From Peptoniphilus_A sp050943655 (GTDB lineage Bacteria; Bacillota; Clostridia; Tissierellales; Peptoniphilaceae), in NCBI RefSeq assembly GCF_050943655.1, contig NZ_JBMNPQ010000002.1:18019-82018 (forward strand): a DNA stretch of 64,000 nucleotides, in the 5' to 3' direction. The first letter of the stretch is position 1; each line of letters starts with the position of its first letter. Both the position numbers and the translations under genes were made by a program. A model generated the notes under the pieces. The model was not told the origin of the DNA, did no database searches, and saw only the letters and a program-made list of their open reading frames with translations. Positions 35,475-44,704 of this stretch are shown here, piece after piece.

Positions 35475-36239
35475 ATGGAAGAATTAAAGTTTGTTTCTTG
35501 GAATGTAAACGGCTTAAGAGCTGCCGTTAAAAAAGGATTTTTGGATAGCTTCGCATCTCTTGATGCCGACATATTTGCGCTCCAAGAAATTAAAATGCAA
35601 GAGGGACAACTTGAAATAGACCTTAAAGACTACTTCGAATATTACAATTACGCGGAGAAAAAAGGCTATTCTGGCACTGCAGTTTTTACAAAAAAAGAAC
35701 CTCTTAATGTAACTTATGGAATAAATATTAAGCATCACGACAACGAGGGACGCGTCATAACGCTTGAATACGAAAAATTTTATTTCGTAACAGTTTATAC
35801 ACCAAATTCTAAGAGAAAACTCGAAAGGTTAGGGTATAGACAAGAGTGGGAAGATGACTTTAGAGACTATTTAAATAATCTAAGGAAGACAAAACCCGTA
35901 GTACTTTGTGGCGACCTAAACGTAGCTCACAAAGAAATAGATCTAGCTAACCCATCAACAAACAGAAAATCTGCAGGCTTTACTGACGAAGAAAGAGAAA
36001 AATTTACTGAGCTCTTAGATAGCGGATATATCGACACATTTAGATACTTTTATCCAGACCTAAAAGACGAATATTCATGGTGGAGCTACTTCGCCAAATC
36101 ACGTGAGAGAAACGTGGGCTGGAGAATCGACTACTTCGTCGTATCAGAAGAATTAAAAGATAACTTAGTAGACGCAAAAATTCATCAGGACATCTACGGA
36201 TCAGATCACTGCCCTGTTGAACTAAAAATAAAATTATAA
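35475..36239 (+). CDS. xth: Exodeoxyribonuclease III / AP endonuclease
   Basis: The 254-aa enzyme has the ExoIII pattern: SWNVNGLRAAVKKGF, the metal glutamate in LQEIKMQEG, VVLCGDLNVAHKEIDLANP, and the C-terminal WRIDYFVVS plus GSDHCPVE catalytic histidine. It cuts DNA at abasic sites left by glycosylases such as Ung. GGAGG precedes the ATG and it is 15 bases after ttcA. Confidence 0.95.
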   Translation: MEELKFVSWNVNGLRAAVKKGFLDSFASLDADIFALQEIKMQEGQLEIDLKDYFEYYNYAEKKGYSGTAVFTKKEPLNVTYGINIKHHDNEGRVITLEYEKFYFVTVYTPNSKRKLERLGYRQEWEDDFRDYLNNLRKTKPVVLCGDLNVAHKEIDLANPSTNRKSAGFTDEEREKFTELLDSGYIDTFRYFYPDLKDEYSWWSYFAKSRERNVGWRIDYFVVSEELKDNLVDAKIHQDIYGSDHCPVELKIKL

Positions 36240-36252
36240 AGGAGTATAGAAA

Positions 36253-37455
36253 ATGGAAAATTTATTATCAGTACCAATTAAAAACGACATCTATTACATT
36301 GGAACTAATGACAGACAAACACCACTTTTCGAAGGAATGTGGCCTCTGCCAAACGGAGTTGCATATAACTCATACCTAATTAAGGGCAAAAAAAATATCA
36401 TAGTTGACCTTGTAAGAGTAAACACATCTTCAGTTTACCTAAACAAAGTTCAAGAACTTCTAGACGGAGAAGACCTTGACTATATAATCATAAACCACAT
36501 GGAACCTGACCACACATCATCAATAAAAGCAGTCCTTGACGTGTATCCAAAAGCAAAACTAATAACAAACAAAAGAGCCGTCGACATGCTAAACGCATAC
36601 TACGAAATCGAAGACAACATCATCGTAGTAGGAGAAGGCGAAACACTAGAGCTCGGAGACCGCGAATTCACATTCTACACAACACCAATGGTTCACTGGC
36701 CAGAGTCAATGGTAACTTATGAGGCAAAAACTAAAACACTTTTCTCACAAGATATCTTTGGAGGATTTGGAACACTTGATGGAGCAGTCTTTGACGACCA
36801 AGTAGAATTCACAAAACACTACCTAGAAGAAATCACAAGATACTATATAAATATAGTTGGAAAATATTCACAACAAGCACTTCGCGCACTAAAAAAACTA
36901 GAAGGACTAGACATCGAATTAATCTGTCCAGTGCACGGACCAATTTGGAGAGAAAACCCACAAAAAATCATCGACCTATACACATCACTTGCAAAACAAG
37001 AAACAATTGACGGATGCGTAGTAATTTACGGCTCAATGTATGGAAACACAGAACAAATGGCAGAAGCAGTGGCAAAGGGTCTTGCAATAGGCGGAATCAA
37101 AGACATTAAAATCCGCGACATAACAAAAACACCTAACTCCTATCTACTATCAGACATCTGGAGATACAAGGGAGTAATACTAGGATCTTGCTCTTACGAC
37201 AACAGCTTATTCCCTCCAATGAATTATCTACTAACAGAAATATCTCACCAAAGAATGAAGAACAACTACTGGGGTATCTTCGGTTCCTACTCATGGAGCG
37301 GTGGAGCACTAAAAACACTTAAAAAATATATGGAAGACGGAAAATACGACGTGCTTGACACACAACTAGAAATAAAAGGCGCAGCAAACGACGAAGAAAT
37401 CGAAGCATTAATAAACTTTGGAAAAGAAATGGCTGCAAAAATACTAGACAAATAA
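36253..37455 (+). CDS. fprA: FprA-type flavodiiron protein
   Basis: The 400-aa protein joins a metallo-beta-lactamase-like diiron domain to a flavodoxin domain. The iron ligands include H82-x-E84-x-D86-H87 (NHMEPDHTSS), the histidine in TTPMVHWPESM, the aspartate in FSQDIFGGFG and the histidine in CPVHGPIWR. FMN binds at IYGSMYGNTEQMA (~258). Such proteins reduce oxygen to water, or nitric oxide, protecting anaerobes. Its place after xth suggests an oxidative-damage theme. A strong terminator follows. Confidence 0.94.
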   Translation: MENLLSVPIKNDIYYIGTNDRQTPLFEGMWPLPNGVAYNSYLIKGKKNIIVDLVRVNTSSVYLNKVQELLDGEDLDYIIINHMEPDHTSSIKAVLDVYPKAKLITNKRAVDMLNAYYEIEDNIIVVGEGETLELGDREFTFYTTPMVHWPESMVTYEAKTKTLFSQDIFGGFGTLDGAVFDDQVEFTKHYLEEITRYYINIVGKYSQQALRALKKLEGLDIELICPVHGPIWRENPQKIIDLYTSLAKQETIDGCVVIYGSMYGNTEQMAEAVAKGLAIGGIKDIKIRDITKTPNSYLLSDIWRYKGVILGSCSYDNSLFPPMNYLLTEISHQRMKNNYWGIFGSYSWSGGALKTLKKYMEDGKYDVLDTQLEIKGAANDEEIEALINFGKEMAAKILDK

Positions 37456-37483
37456 ATTAAAAAAATAAAAAAATAAATAGCTT

Positions 37484-37515
37484 AAAAAGTCTAATCGGTG
37501 AGGTTAGACTTTTTT
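37484..37515 (+). terminator. Terminator of ttcA-xth-fprA
   Basis: AAAAGTCTAA pairs with TTAGACTTTT around nine bases and a T run follows. The A run upstream makes it usable in both directions. Confidence 0.85.
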
Positions 37516-37544
37516 GTATTTAAAAGGATTTAGAACCTTCGAGC

Positions 37545-38770
37545 GATGTGTTTTTTTGTGGAAGGCGCCTCACTAGAGAAGTCATCCTGAGCGAAGCCGA
37601 ATGCAGAGCATGAGGCGCAGTCGAAGGATCTGTAGGGTTATGGTGGCGATGTGCCATCGTCTTGATACGACAAAGGTTTGGGGAATTTTCTCCTTGCCGT
37701 AGTTTCTTTAAAACGATTAGTTCTCGCTATAATGCTTTACAGATCTTTCGACTTCAAAAATCCTTACGGATTTTTTCCGCTCAAGATGACGGGTAGAAGA
37801 CAACATTTGGTGTATACAATTTCGTTACGACATCAGAAAAATACCCACTCCAGCGTCATCCTGAGCGAAGCCGAATGCAGAGCATGAGGCGTAGTCGAAG
37901 GATCTGTAGGGTCACGGTGGCGATGTGTCGTCGTCTTGATGATGAAATGTTTAGGAGTTATATGCGGCAGGCGAGTTTCGGAAAAAGCCGTTAAAAATTT
38001 CATTTGTTTGAGCAAACCACAATAACTACTTCGAATTAAAGAAAAAAGCTATAGGGAAAAAACTTAACAAAAATTACAATCTGCGAGTTATGAAATTTAG
38101 GCTTTTTGCGGAGTACTAAATGACTAGATAAGTTCAACATGTTCTCCGAAGTGGGCGTTGGGGGCCTGAGTTGGTGCGCGAGAGCGATTTGGACAATCGC
38201 AACGGAGGAGCGGAAGCCCCCTTCCCTTCCTCGCAAAAGGAAATCCAAAACGCAGTTTTGAAATTAAGTTATATAAGGTTTAACCTTGAGGTGCTCTTGC
38301 TAAAACGATTAGTTCTCGCTTGAACACTTTGCAGATCTTTCGACTTCAAAAATCCTTACGGATTTTTTCCGCTCAAGATGACGGAGTGTGGGGCCGTCAT
38401 CCTGAGCGAACGAAGTGAGTCGAAGGATCTGTAGGGTCACGGTGGCGATGTGTCATCGTCTTGATACGACAGCGGTTTGGGGAATTTTCCCCTTGTCTTA
38501 ATTTCTTTAAGACGAATAGTTCTCGCTCGATAGCTTTGCAGATTCTTCGACTCGCACTTTGTGCTCGCTCAGAATGACGAGTAAGGGGAGACTGCGAGTG
38601 TTTTGGTTGATTTCTGATGGTTTTATTACTCCTTAAGGCCTTTTTGTTAAGACGACAAGTTCTCGCTCGATTACTTTACAGATCTTTCACCCTTACGAGT
38701 ACACGGCGACTCGAACAAAGCTCTCCATCAAAATGACGGAGTGTGAGGCCGTCATCCTTATCCAAGTTTG
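37545..38770 (+). repeat. Repeat island D (no gene)
   Basis: No gene is supported between 37516 and 38826. TCATCCTGAGCGAA units occur near 37580, 37855 and 38398, with matching CTTTCGACT...GCTCAAGATGAC partners near 37750 and 38340. They flank the 130-bp core (37980-38109) and a decayed G-rich/C-rich hairpin (~38177-38235). Confidence 0.85.
37980..38109 (+). repeat. 130-bp core repeat, copy D
   Basis: The left end is GGAAAAAGCC (one mismatch to the other copies) and the right end GGCTTTTTGC. Length is again 130 bases. An in-frame stop shows the reading frame open in copies A and B is not kept. Confidence 0.85.
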
Positions 38771-38826
38771 CTATTCTCCCTTTATTTGGTAAAATATATG
38801 TGATTATTTTTTACGGAGGTTCTTAA

Positions 38827-39411
38827 GTGAAAGACAATGGTTTTTTCTTTAGGTTTAAGCTTATGCTACTTATGATTGCAAGCGGGATGATTAATGCTTA
38901 CTGCGTTTTTAATTTTAAAATTCCCGTTACTCACCACACAGGCAATGCGACTGCTATTGCCCTCTCTATTTACGACTTAGATAGGTTTCTTGTTTTAATT
39001 TCTATCTTCACTCTGTTCTTTTTAGGCTCCTTATGCGGCTCATATTTAACTTACGGCGACAAGTTTAAGAGGGGCTTTGTGATTCTTGCAATTCTGACTT
39101 TTCTTTCTAATTTTCTTAAGGATAAAAGCGTATATCTTTTGACTTTCATCTTCGGCTTTCAAAATTCTCTTCTCATTAAGTACGACGACACCCTCATCAG
39201 AAGTTCTCACATCACAGGATACCTTACAGACAGCGCTGCAATAATTGGAAGATTTTTTAGGGATAGAGATAATTCAAAGCTACATATTAGTTTATTCTTC
39301 TTGACATCTATTTTCTTTTTTATTCTCGGCGGAGTTTTATTTTTATTTGCTGATGATTTTAGTCAAATTGTCGTAAGCATTATCTATGTTTTTCTCGCCA
39401 TAACTTTCTAA
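38827..39411 (+). CDS. DUF1275 (YoaK-like) membrane protein
   Basis: The 194-aa protein has about six membrane segments and the DUF1275 pattern: GMINAYCVFNFKIPVTHHTGNATAIAL near the start, then GFQNSLLIKYDDTLIRSSHITGYLTD in the middle. The function of the family is unknown. The start is GTG at 38827 with GGAGG upstream. TTGCTA-N16-TAAAAT at ~38778 is a possible promoter directly after repeat island D. Confidence 0.82.
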   Translation: MKDNGFFFRFKLMLLMIASGMINAYCVFNFKIPVTHHTGNATAIALSIYDLDRFLVLISIFTLFFLGSLCGSYLTYGDKFKRGFVILAILTFLSNFLKDKSVYLLTFIFGFQNSLLIKYDDTLIRSSHITGYLTDSAAIIGRFFRDRDNSKLHISLFFLTSIFFFILGGVLFLFADDFSQIVVSIIYVFLAITF

Positions 39412-39423
39412 TTTTAAGCAATA

Positions 39424-39465
39424 AAAAAATGCCATTCCTATTTCTATAGTAAAATGGCATTTTTA
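39424..39465. terminator. Terminator after the DUF1275 gene
   Basis: AAAAATGCCATT pairs with AATGGCATTTTT, giving a bidirectional terminator. Confidence 0.8.
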
Positions 39466-39830
39466 AAATGTAACTGAAATTTCCATCCAATGGTTACTTT
39501 TTGGTTCTAACACTCTTCCATCACTCTTTCTTAGATGAGCAAATATAACTTCATATTCGCTATTTTAAATTCTACGTTAAGTCTAATACTCTAAATATAT
39601 AATTAAAAACTAGTCTAGTGAATATGACTCAAAGTTTCAACTCTAAAACTTTGTATCCAATAAATTGAATCTAATCTATATTGCAATAACATACATATCA
39701 AATTTACAACAATCTATATAAAAAGTCGTTGACTTATTAATTTTAAAAGAATCAAAAACTTTCTTCTGTATATAGTCGTGATCAATATCGTTTTAATTGG
39801 ATGGAGTTTTCAAGTTACGAACCAAATATT
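39465..39830 (-). pseudogene. Probable decayed gene remnant
   Basis: On the minus strand two stretches of plausible protein sequence remain in different frames. One (~39640-39830) contains DHDYIQKKVFDSFKIN and YIDCCKFDMYVIA; the other (39465-39572) is an open stretch of about 33 codons with YEVIFAHLRKSDGRV ending in a stop. Stops and a frame change break them and no ribosome site is seen. I cannot name the parent family. The rest of 39466-40004 holds nothing else I can support. Confidence 0.35.
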
Positions 39831-40004
39831 ACTTTGCTAACGCTTTAGTATATTATTTGGTATTTCTATTATACCCAATAAGTTTAAAAATAACCAGCTT
39901 TTTTAAAATTTTTTAAAAATTTTTTTAATGTCTGTCTTACCATCTTATAATCTCTTTATTTAAGTCTAAAGTTTTTATGGGTATCTATTTCATGAGGTGA
40001 TTTT

Positions 40005-40367
40005 ATGAACACATTGATTGGATATAAAAAATGCAGCACTTGCAAAAATACTGAAAAACTTTTAAAGGAAATTCCCATGGACTATAGCTACAGAGAAATC
40101 GACAAAGATCTCTTGAGCGTAGATGAGCTTAAAAAGATTAAAGAGGAAGCTGGGATCGAAATCAATAAACTATTTAACACAAGTGGCAAAGTCTATCGCG
40201 ACATGAATTTAAAGGAAAAGAAAAATGAAATGTCAGATGAGGAAATTTATAAACTTCTCTCCTCAAACGGCATGCTAGTGAAAAGGCCTATTTTAATCAC
40301 AGATGATGGTACTTTTGTTGGTCCTCAAGTTAAAAAATATTTGGTAAATTTAATAGAAAATAAGTAA
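40005..40367 (+). CDS. Spx/ArsC-like thioredoxin-fold protein
   Basis: The 120-aa protein has the ArsC/Spx/YffB fold with C10-S-T-C13 near the N-terminus, a central FNTSGKVYRDMNLKEK segment, and KRPILITDDGTFVGPQ near the end. It lacks the arginine set that marks genuine arsenate reductase, and no ars genes are near. It may be an Spx-type redox-sensing partner of RNA polymerase or a thiol oxidoreductase. GAGGTGA precedes the ATG. It is monocistronic with its own terminator. Confidence 0.85.
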   Translation: MNTLIGYKKCSTCKNTEKLLKEIPMDYSYREIDKDLLSVDELKKIKEEAGIEINKLFNTSGKVYRDMNLKEKKNEMSDEEIYKLLSSNGMLVKRPILITDDGTFVGPQVKKYLVNLIENK

Positions 40368-40370
40368 CAA

Positions 40371-40396
40371 AAAACTCCTCAGCTTTGAGGAGTTTT
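40371..40396 (+). terminator. Terminator after the Spx/ArsC-like gene
   Basis: AAAACTCCTCA pairs with TGAGGAGTTTT around a short loop, right after the stop codon. Confidence 0.85.
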
Positions 40397-40521
40397 CGTC
40401 CGTTTTCACGGTGTAAAAAAAGTAATTTATTTCATATGTTTGCAATAATGAATATTTTCTATACATATTTTCATAGATAAAAAATATATTTTTATTATCT
40501 TAACACCAATGTTTTTATTCG

Positions 40522-42060
40522 TCAAGCTTTTTCTAATTCACGAGAGAAAAATTTATCTATTTCTAAAAAGTACTCTGCCTTGGCAAGGACTAGGAGCTTA
40601 TCTCCCGCTCTTATTTCATCACCTGCCACGGGCACAAATTCATAATTGTCCCTCTCGATTGAAATAATTATTAAATGCCTTGGGAAATTTATTTCTGCAA
40701 GAGTCTTGCCGATTATGTTTGACCCGGCGTTTACTCCGTATTCAAACACTGAATAGTCACTTAGATCTCTTTCTGGTGTCTCGAGCAAGTTTTTGTCCTT
40801 TAGCTGTCTTTCAAAAAGTGTCTCATAAATTGGATCGACTCTTAGTGCTTCTGCCACATAATATGAAACGACAACTACTACAGAAAGACCGATTAAGTGC
40901 TCAAATGTTGAAGTCATCTCACTTACAAGAATTATAGAAAGTATTGGACTTCTTACAACTGATGCAAGTATGCCGCTCATGCCAAGTATTATAAAGTTTA
41001 CATAATAATTTTGAAGGCCATCTACTCCGTGCATTAGAGAATAAACAAGTGCGCCTGATGCGCCACCAATTACAAGAACTGGCAAAAATATTCCGCCCTG
41101 CACTCCACTTCCGTAGCAAAATGTAGTGAAGAGTAGTTTTATTACAATGATTAGAAGTATATACTTTAGTGGAAATTCGCTCTTTGCCATGTCCTCCAAA
41201 AGTCCGTGACCTCCACCTGTCATCTCAACAAAAGAGTATCCGACTAAAATAGCAACTCCCATTAGGACTGAGTATTTTAAAACTTTTGAGTTAAATTTTT
41301 TGAAAAAGTCTTGAAACATCACAATTAATTTATTGAAGAATACTCCAACAATTCCAGTCACAAGTCCAACTATTACTGCAACCCACATAAACTTTATTGG
41401 CATTGTCTCTTTTACTGCGAAGGAAAAAGATGTGTCATAACCCATTAAGACAAAGGAGATGTAGTTTGCAATAATTGATGCAATTAGTGCAGGAAGAAGC
41501 ACGAATTTTGAAAAAGATTTGTGAAGCTCCTCCATTGCAAAAATACATCCTGCCATTGGCGCATTAAAAGCTGCCGCAAGTCCTGCTGCGGCTCCCGCTG
41601 TAATCATGTACTTCACTTCGTCGGGCGGCCTTTTCATAAGCCTTCCAATAATCTTTGCACTGGCTCCACCCATTTGAATTGATGGGCCCTCTCTTCCAAG
41701 TGAAAATCCCATTAAATTACCAAGACTTCCGCCGAGAATTTTAGAAAGCAGAACCTTTTCTGAATTCATGTCGAATTTTCCCAAGATCTCGCCCCTAATT
41801 TGAGGAATACCACTTCCTCCAGATAATGGTGCGATCTTTAACAAGTAGTTTATTGTCCATGAGATAACTACTGCCAATGCCAAAATTATTAATATATTTT
41901 TTAAATTAACACTTCCATAAAGATTTCCCCTTATGATTCCCATCTTCGAAACAATAAATCTATATAAAACAGAAAAAAGTCCCGCGATAGTTCCCACAAT
42001 TATGGACTCAAAGAGGATCACGAATATTGTCTCTTCTTTTTTGTAAAAATTATCTCTCAT
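40522..42060 (-). CDS. ClC chloride channel / H+-Cl- exchanger with RCK_C domain
   Basis: The 512-aa protein has the ClC selectivity motifs: GGSGIPQIRG, GREGPSIQMG with the gating glutamate, and GVQGGIFLPVLVIGG. A C-terminal RCK_C (TrkA-C) domain from ~430 on (IIGKTLAEINFPRHLIII...IRAGDKLLVLAKAEY) suggests ligand control. Such exchangers can help acid resistance or export fluoride in other clades. The start overlaps the stop of the preceding gene by one base. Confidence 0.92.
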   Translation of the reverse strand: MRDNFYKKEETIFVILFESIIVGTIAGLFSVLYRFIVSKMGIIRGNLYGSVNLKNILIILALAVVISWTINYLLKIAPLSGGSGIPQIRGEILGKFDMNSEKVLLSKILGGSLGNLMGFSLGREGPSIQMGGASAKIIGRLMKRPPDEVKYMITAGAAAGLAAAFNAPMAGCIFAMEELHKSFSKFVLLPALIASIIANYISFVLMGYDTSFSFAVKETMPIKFMWVAVIVGLVTGIVGVFFNKLIVMFQDFFKKFNSKVLKYSVLMGVAILVGYSFVEMTGGGHGLLEDMAKSEFPLKYILLIIVIKLLFTTFCYGSGVQGGIFLPVLVIGGASGALVYSLMHGVDGLQNYYVNFIILGMSGILASVVRSPILSIILVSEMTSTFEHLIGLSVVVVVSYYVAEALRVDPIYETLFERQLKDKNLLETPERDLSDYSVFEYGVNAGSNIIGKTLAEINFPRHLIIISIERDNYEFVPVAGDEIRAGDKLLVLAKAEYFLEIDKFFSRELEKA

Positions 42061-43259
42061 TATTTCATTCCTTTTTTAAGTTCGTCCCACTGCTTTTGGT
42101 CAAGCTTTAGAATTTCTATTGAATTTCTTTTTTTCTTAATTGCATCGGGCTTTGTGCTAAGCCTTAGATCCACTCTGTTGTACAAAGTCCCCTTTAACTT
42201 TGAGCTAAATTTAAAACTCTTCCCCTTATTAACTTCCGAAAAGTCCGCGTGTATTTTTAAATTTTTGTCGTCGTGATAAATTAGCTTTTGCGTTATGGGA
42301 TAGTAACTCATCCTAAACTCTCGCCCGTTAAAACTTCCAAAGATTGTGTTGTAATTTTCGTTTTCTTCTGTCGATAATTTTATATTGATATCGGGAAGAA
42401 TGAGCCAAAAATTATTATCCAAATCGAGCAGGTAGTCCTTGTCCATGGAATAAACCTTTTTTAAATTGCCCTCATCGTCAATCTCCATAAATAACTCGAG
42501 CTCATCTCTATTTAAGAGGTCTTGGTCTAACTTTTTCTTTCTGCTGTTAAAAAATTCTGCAATCTTTTCATAAGAAAAGTCGCCCCTCGTCTTATAAAAC
42601 TCAAAAGTCTTATCCATTAGAGCTTTAAACTTATCTGAATCTAGTACAATTTTATAATTACCCTTTGAGATGGTTCTAACTTTTGTCGACCTCAATAGAC
42701 CGTTCCACTCATCTCTTACGTATTTTTTAAGCATGTGATTGTGCTCGCTGAGTGACTGCGGCACAGAAAAAAGATTTGGACTATTAATGTCTACTCCCAT
42801 ATCACCAAGAGCCGTCGAATTGTTAGATAGGCTATTCATAGTGTTGGTGTCGATATAAAAGACGTAGGGAGAAAACTTGCTGTCTTCGATATACACTTCG
42901 TTATTTATGACGCTCTCTTCGTGAAACTCACTGTAGTCATTTACGCCGCTGTATTTTTTTAAAAGATATTTTGACTTGTTTGACACGTCGTTTGTTAAAA
43001 TGTATTGCCACTTCTCTTTATAAAAAATACCCTTATCTATAAATAAAGAGAGATTCATGTTTCCCTCAGACTTTATTTTATAATAGAGGCTACTTATATC
43101 AAGTCCGTCAAAATAGTCATCTACAATATCCATCCCTCTACCTTCCACAGAATAGATTGCATTTGCAACAACTTTTTTGGGATATGTATTAAATTTATAA
43201 AAGCTAAGAGCAAGGGCAAGTACTAAAAAAAGCCCAATAAAAATTCTTTTGTTTTTCAT
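42060..43259 (-). CDS. Unrecognised exported or membrane-anchored 399-aa protein
   Basis: An N-terminal hydrophobic segment (FIGLFLVLALALSFYKF) is the only membrane feature; it lacks a lipobox and probably anchors the protein. The remainder is extracellular by prediction, rich in Lys/Asp and beta-type strands, with no motif I know. A lipoprotein-like or LolA-like barrel is possible but unsupported. It lies immediately before the ClC gene with a one-base overlap, so the two share a transcript. Confidence 0.75.
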   Translation of the reverse strand: MKNKRIFIGLFLVLALALSFYKFNTYPKKVVANAIYSVEGRGMDIVDDYFDGLDISSLYYKIKSEGNMNLSLFIDKGIFYKEKWQYILTNDVSNKSKYLLKKYSGVNDYSEFHEESVINNEVYIEDSKFSPYVFYIDTNTMNSLSNNSTALGDMGVDINSPNLFSVPQSLSEHNHMLKKYVRDEWNGLLRSTKVRTISKGNYKIVLDSDKFKALMDKTFEFYKTRGDFSYEKIAEFFNSRKKKLDQDLLNRDELELFMEIDDEGNLKKVYSMDKDYLLDLDNNFWLILPDINIKLSTEENENYNTIFGSFNGREFRMSYYPITQKLIYHDDKNLKIHADFSEVNKGKSFKFSSKLKGTLYNRVDLRLSTKPDAIKKKRNSIEILKLDQKQWDELKKGMK

Positions 43260-43311
43260 CCTTTAACACCTATTAATAGTTTACAACAAACTGAGAAAAA
43301 TACAAAGAAAA

Positions 43312-43342
43312 AAGAGCCTTCTTGCTTTACAAAAAGACTCTT
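43312..43342 (-). terminator. Terminator of the nnrE-MATE operon
   Basis: On the minus strand a 13-bp stem with two G-U pairs (AAGAGTCTTTTTG with CAAGAAGGCTCTT) is followed by TTTTTT. Confidence 0.8.
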
Positions 43343-43348
43343 AAATAA

Positions 43349-44704
43349 TTATGCCCTGACTTCTTTTCTCCAGTTTCCAAATTTGTAGTAGAGTAGATTT
43401 AATATCATGTTTAGAGCATATGATACAGGATATGCAATACTTATAACTCTAATGGAATTATAAATTGGCATTGCAATATAAACTGCTAAAAGTCTAAAGA
43501 TACAAATTGAAAACAGTGAAATTATCATTGGAGGAAGTGCCTTGCCACAACCTCTTACAAAACCAGAAATTGTCTCGGCAACTCCAAAAGACCAAATACC
43601 AAAACTTATAATTACCAAGAAGTCGGCACCATATTCAATTACCTCTGGATCAGGATTAAACATGGCGATAAGTGGTCTTGCAAATACTATTGCAATTACA
43701 GAAAGAATTGCAGATAAAACGAGTACAATAATTACAGAAATCTTAACTCCCTCGCGAAGTCTATCGATTTTCCTTGCGCCCATGTTTTGTCCTGCAAAAG
43801 TTGTGGCGGCAAGAGCAATTGCCTGTAGCGACATAAATAAAAATCCATCAATACGCCCTTCGGCGGCAATACCTGCTATGGCAGCTGGTCCAAATGTATT
43901 TATCTTTGCTTGGAAGACTACATTTGTTACAGATAGAAGTGAAGTTTGGATTCCTGTAGGTATTCCAATTTCAAAAATCTGCTTAGCCTCTTCTCTGTGA
44001 AATTTGATTTCGCTCTTTCTAAGTTTGTAGCTTGCGTCAGTTTTAAGAAGAGACATAGTAACTAAAATTGCTGATACAATTTGTGAACACAAAGTTGCAA
44101 TACCAGCACCCATTACTGATAAATCTAAATAACCTACAAGCAAAAGGTCAAGGACTATATTTACAACTGCTGATACACACAAGAAGTTAAACGGCCTCTT
44201 TGAGTCTCCGGCAGCCCTTAAAATAGACGCGCCCATGTTATAAATAAGAATTGGCACAGTTCCAAGGAAGAATATCCTCATGTATAGAGCTGCATCTTCT
44301 GCAATATCGGGCGGAGTGTCCATTGCCCTTATAAACATCGGGGTCGTAAGTATGCCCACAATGGTTATTAGAATTCCTGACATTAGACCCAGATAATAAG
44401 AAACCCCAACTGATCTTCTTAGCTCTTCCCTGTTGTTTGAACCATAGTATAGGGAAATAACTACAGATGCACCAGTAGTAAGACCCATAAAAAGTCCAAT
44501 CAAAAGGTTTGAAATTGGACCAGTCGCCCCAACGGCAGCCATTGGATTTTTGCCTGCAAACTGTCCAACTATCATAAGGTCTGCTGTATTATAAAGTTGT
44601 TGCAAAAAATTTGTAAGTAAAAGAGGAATAGCAAATTTGATTAGGCCCTCTGAAATAGAGCCCTCAGTTAGGTTTATATTTCTACTTATTCTTTTTTTAC
44701 TCAT
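43349..44704 (-). CDS. MATE family efflux transporter
   Basis: The 451-aa protein has about twelve membrane segments in two repeated halves and typical MATE segments: IPLLLTNFLQQLYNTADLMIVGQFAG and GPISNLLIGLFMGLTTGASVVISLYYG. GIPTGIQTSLLSVTNVVFQ opens the second half. It exports cationic compounds with sodium or protons; the substrate is unknown. Its start overlaps the nnrE stop by eight bases, so translation is coupled. Confidence 0.93.
   Translation of the reverse strand: MSKKRISRNINLTEGSISEGLIKFAIPLLLTNFLQQLYNTADLMIVGQFAGKNPMAAVGATGPISNLLIGLFMGLTTGASVVISLYYGSNNREELRRSVGVSYYLGLMSGILITIVGILTTPMFIRAMDTPPDIAEDAALYMRIFFLGTVPILIYNMGASILRAAGDSKRPFNFLCVSAVVNIVLDLLLVGYLDLSVMGAGIATLCSQIVSAILVTMSLLKTDASYKLRKSEIKFHREEAKQIFEIGIPTGIQTSLLSVTNVVFQAKINTFGPAAIAGIAAEGRIDGFLFMSLQAIALAATTFAGQNMGARKIDRLREGVKISVIIVLVLSAILSVIAIVFARPLIAMFNPDPEVIEYGADFLVIISFGIWSFGVAETISGFVRGCGKALPPMIISLFSICIFRLLAVYIAMPIYNSIRVISIAYPVSYALNMILNLLYYKFGNWRKEVRA

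Noticed and set aside
40005..40367. Arsenate reductase as a firm call for the CSTC protein
   Set aside because: No ars operon is near and the conserved arginines of genuine ArsC are not evident; Spx-like or YffB-like is equally likely.
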